Shown: positions 21,906-23,303 of the stretch, one piece after another
Layout of the letters: each line of letters starts with the position of its first letter
Numbering within the stretch: the stretch's first letter is position 1
Program-made: the position numbers and the translations under genes
Assembly (NCBI GenBank): GCA_002455605.1
Contig: DKLE01000184.1
Location: forward strand, 12,363 to 35,665
Length of the DNA: 23,303 nucleotides
Direction: 5' to 3'
DNA from: Firmicutes bacterium UBA6648
GTDB lineage: Bacteria; Bacillota; Clostridia; Peptostreptococcales; Anaerovoracaceae
Notes under the pieces: model-generated
Seen by the model: only the letters and a program-made list of their open reading frames with translations
Told to the model about the DNA's origin: nothing
Databases searched by the model: none

Positions 21906-21949
21906 AAGGCGGCTGCTGCAAAAAATTGTGGCAGCTCCTTGTTTTTGTT
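21906..21949 (+). terminator. Intrinsic terminator of the export operon
   Basis: AAGG(C)GGCTGC (21906-21916) pairs with GCAGCTCCTT (21931-21940) with one bulged C and one G-T pair; TTTTT follows at 21942-21946. It lies 16 bases after the permease stop and separates the operon from the two-component genes. Confidence 0.85.
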
Positions 21950-21965
21950 GACTGTACTATTAATT

Positions 21966-21994
21966 TTGTCACTGAAATTAATTTATGGTATGAT
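21966..21994 (+). promoter_or_regulatory. Promoter of the two-component operon
   Basis: TTGTCA (21966-21971), a 17-base spacer and TATGAT (21989-21994), with TGG before the -10 (21986-21988). The predicted leader is about 126 bases long. Confidence 0.8.
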
Positions 21995-22066
21995 TAACTT
22001 TAAGAAATTCGTAAGATTTTCCACAGTTTTTTTGTAAGAATTGGGTTTTAATATATAAATGTATTC

Positions 22067-22111
22067 GAAAGGGAGCAAACTGACCAAGAGCGCAGTCAGG
22101 AGCAAGCTTTC
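22067..22111 (+). promoter_or_regulatory. Folded leader before the response regulator gene
   Basis: GAAAG (22067-22071) pairs with CTTTC (22107-22111) and, inside it, CTGAC (22080-22084) with GTCAG (22095-22099). The internal loop carries two copies of GGAGCAA on opposite sides (22072-22078 and 22099-22105). The ribosome binding site GGGAGG follows at 22115-22120. No T-run follows, so this is not a terminator. I do not recognise a known riboswitch class. Confidence 0.4.
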
Positions 22112-22126
22112 AATGGGAGGTATGGA

Positions 22127-22813
22127 ATGAATATTTTGGTATGCGATGATGATAAAGAGATAGTAAATGCCATAGAAGTATATTTGAAAAATGAGGGATT
22201 TGAGATTTTTAAGGCGTATGATGGCTTACAGGCTCTTGACATAGTTGAACGGAATCCCATTCATCTTATCCTTATGGATATTATGATGCCCAATCTTGAC
22301 GGTATGCGGGCGACTATGAGAATCAGAGAAGACAAAAATATTCCCATTATCATGCTTTCTGCTAAATCAGAGGATTATGATAAGATCACAGGCTTGAACG
22401 TAGGTGCTGATGATTACATTACAAAACCTTTTAATCCTTTGGAGCTTATTGCCAGGGTTAAATCACAGATCAGGAGATATGTAAACCTTGGCAGCCTGGA
22501 GAAAAAAACTGGGGTTTTTAAAACAGGGGGATTAGAAATAGACGACGAGCAGAAGACTGTTACTCTGGATGGGGAGCAGGTGGTTGTAACGCCTATTGAG
22601 TACGGAATTTTAAAATTATTAACCGAGAATGCCGGCCGGGTTTTTTCCATGGAGCAGATTTACGAGGCGGTTTGGAATGAACCCGCTTATAATCCGGAAA
22701 ACACTGTTGCGGTACATGTGAGAAGAATTCGGGAAAAAATAGAGATAAACCCGAAGGATCCAAGATATTTAAAGGTGGTATGGGGCATTGGATACAAAGT
22801 TGAAAAATATTAA
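22127..22813 (+). CDS. Two-component response regulator, OmpR/PhoB family
   Basis: A cytoplasmic transcription factor of 228 residues. The receiver domain (about 1-115) has the acidic pocket CDDD (6-9), the phosphorylation Asp in LMDIMMPNLDG (D51), the conserved Ser in MLSAKS (S79) and Lys in TKPF (K100). A winged-helix trans_reg_C DNA-binding domain follows (about 130-228; EYGILKLLTENAGRVFSMEQIYEAVWN and VAVHVRRIREKIEINPKDPRYLKVVWGIGYKVEKY). GGGAGG at 22115-22120 precedes the ATG by 6 bases. It is the first gene of an operon with the histidine kinase, whose frame overlaps its last 14 bases. Its target genes are unknown; the adjacent export operon, which ends with a terminator and has a separate promoter, is a candidate by position only. 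Confidence 0.97.
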   Translation: MNILVCDDDKEIVNAIEVYLKNEGFEIFKAYDGLQALDIVERNPIHLILMDIMMPNLDGMRATMRIREDKNIPIIMLSAKSEDYDKITGLNVGADDYITKPFNPLELIARVKSQIRRYVNLGSLEKKTGVFKTGGLEIDDEQKTVTLDGEQVVVTPIEYGILKLLTENAGRVFSMEQIYEAVWNEPAYNPENTVAVHVRRIREKIEINPKDPRYLKVVWGIGYKVEKY

Positions 22814-23303
22814 TGATAATGTGGCAGTGAGAACACTGGCTTTTATCATGTGCATAACGCTGTTTGCAGCTGCTATTATTGGGAGCACAGCTGCCATTAT
22901 AGGTATAGAAAAAGCGGGAAGAAGCTTTACCTTAGATGAGATATTCGGAACTAAAAATTATCTGGAAAGCAGTGATTTGCAAGAAGAGTTCAGAAGGCAG
23001 TCTTCCAATCTTTTAAGCTTAGTTGCAGAGTATAAAAGCGAGGATAATATCAAGGCAGGGAAGCTTCTAGATGAAGATGAGGGCGATCTTTACAATGCCG
23101 TTGGGCAGTTGTATTATGACGGCGTATATTATTGCGGAGAGAAAAGGATAACCGCTAATAAGGTACAGGTTTCCTATGATGCCATTCAAGAAAGCGGAAG
23201 CTTTAGACCGGTAATGATTTTGAATGGTGTGGAGTATCCCATTCAGAATTATAATTATAATGAAAATTATATAGATATGGACTATGAAGAGGCTAAGAAT
23301 TTT
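22800..23303 (+). CDS. Sensor histidine kinase, N-terminal part (cut by the window end)
   Basis: An open frame of 168 codons with no stop before the right edge. Translation gives LKNINDNVAVRTLAFIMCITLFAAA and so on: a short charged start, a membrane helix at about 14-37 (TLAFIMC to TAAII) and then an extracytoplasmic stretch (EKAGRSFTLDEIFGTKNYLESSDLQEE..., later NGVEYPIQNYNYNENYIDMDYEEAKNF). The kinase domain itself lies beyond the window, so the assignment rests on position after an OmpR-type regulator and on the membrane topology. The most upstream start is TTG at 22800, overlapping the regulator by 14 bases; GTG at 22821 or 22827 and ATG at 22848 are alternatives, the last one falling inside the membrane helix. 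The sensory region looks acidic and is not a recognised fold. Confidence 0.75.
   Translation, partial: MKNINDNVAVRTLAFIMCITLFAAAIIGSTAAIIGIEKAGRSFTLDEIFGTKNYLESSDLQEEFRRQSSNLLSLVAEYKSEDNIKAGKLLDEDEGDLYNAVGQLYYDGVYYCGEKRITANKVQVSYDAIQESGSFRPVMILNGVEYPIQNYNYNENYIDMDYEEAKNF

Noticed and set aside
22800..23303. Frameshift or pseudogene at the end of the window
   Set aside because: The frame is continuously open to the right edge; it is simply cut by the window.

Overview
The window looks like chromosome of a low-to-moderate GC Gram-positive anaerobe of the Clostridia (Bacillota). The basis is the AAGGAGG-type ribosome binding sites, the LytR-CpsA-Psr (LCP) cell-wall ligases, a clostridial-type 3-hydroxybutyryl-CoA dehydrogenase, and the rho / DUF1385 / prmC / rpmE / prfA / Sua5 / rpiB / upp gene order. 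I cannot fix the genus. All long genes are on the + strand except one.

Layout. (1) 1-2873: the 3' part of a membrane nucleotide-sugar 4,6-dehydratase/epimerase (CapD/FlaA1 type) followed closely by glucose-6-phosphate isomerase. (2) 3167-4013: a free-standing hbd gene with its own extended -10 promoter and a strong terminator. (3) 4131-6367: two tandem LCP paralogues that probably attach glycopolymers to peptidoglycan. (4) 6476-11107: rho, DUF1385 (YqhQ-like), prmC and a CynX/NimT-type MFS transporter, closely spaced; a 14-bp hairpin lies directly before the rho ribosome binding site. (5) 11132-11474: rpmE with its own consensus promoter, structured leader and terminator. (6) 11486-16239: prfA, Sua5/TsaC-type threonylcarbamoyl-AMP synthase, rpiB, upp and tyrS, a translation and nucleotide/sugar housekeeping run. 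PrmC methylates the GGQ glutamine of release factors, so prmC and prfA are functional partners.

(7) 16240-17520 is an AT-rich accessory patch. It holds one minus-strand gene (16569-17141) for a helical protein of unknown function, a palindrome over its promoter/5' UTR, several hairpins, and flanking direct repeats. The right-hand repeat looks like a degraded second copy of the 3' end of tyrS plus downstream DNA (19 bp perfect plus an 11-bp block), as expected if a roughly 1.1-kb segment had inserted at the tyrS 3' end.

(8) 17526-21949 is a three-gene MacB-like export operon: ATPase, a membrane-anchored extracellular protein of repeated Ig-like (CARDB/NEW3-like) modules, and an FtsX/MacB permease. 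Its promoter TTGACA...TACACT is covered by a perfect 11-bp inverted repeat, and an intrinsic terminator lies between promoter and first gene, preceded by a possible 18-codon leader peptide. No repressor gene is present in the window. (9) 21966-23303: an OmpR-type response regulator with its own promoter and a long folded leader, overlapping the start of a sensor histidine kinase that runs off the end. The most likely undescribed systems are the export operon with its double-gated leader and Ig-repeat partner, and the repeat-bounded patch downstream of tyrS.
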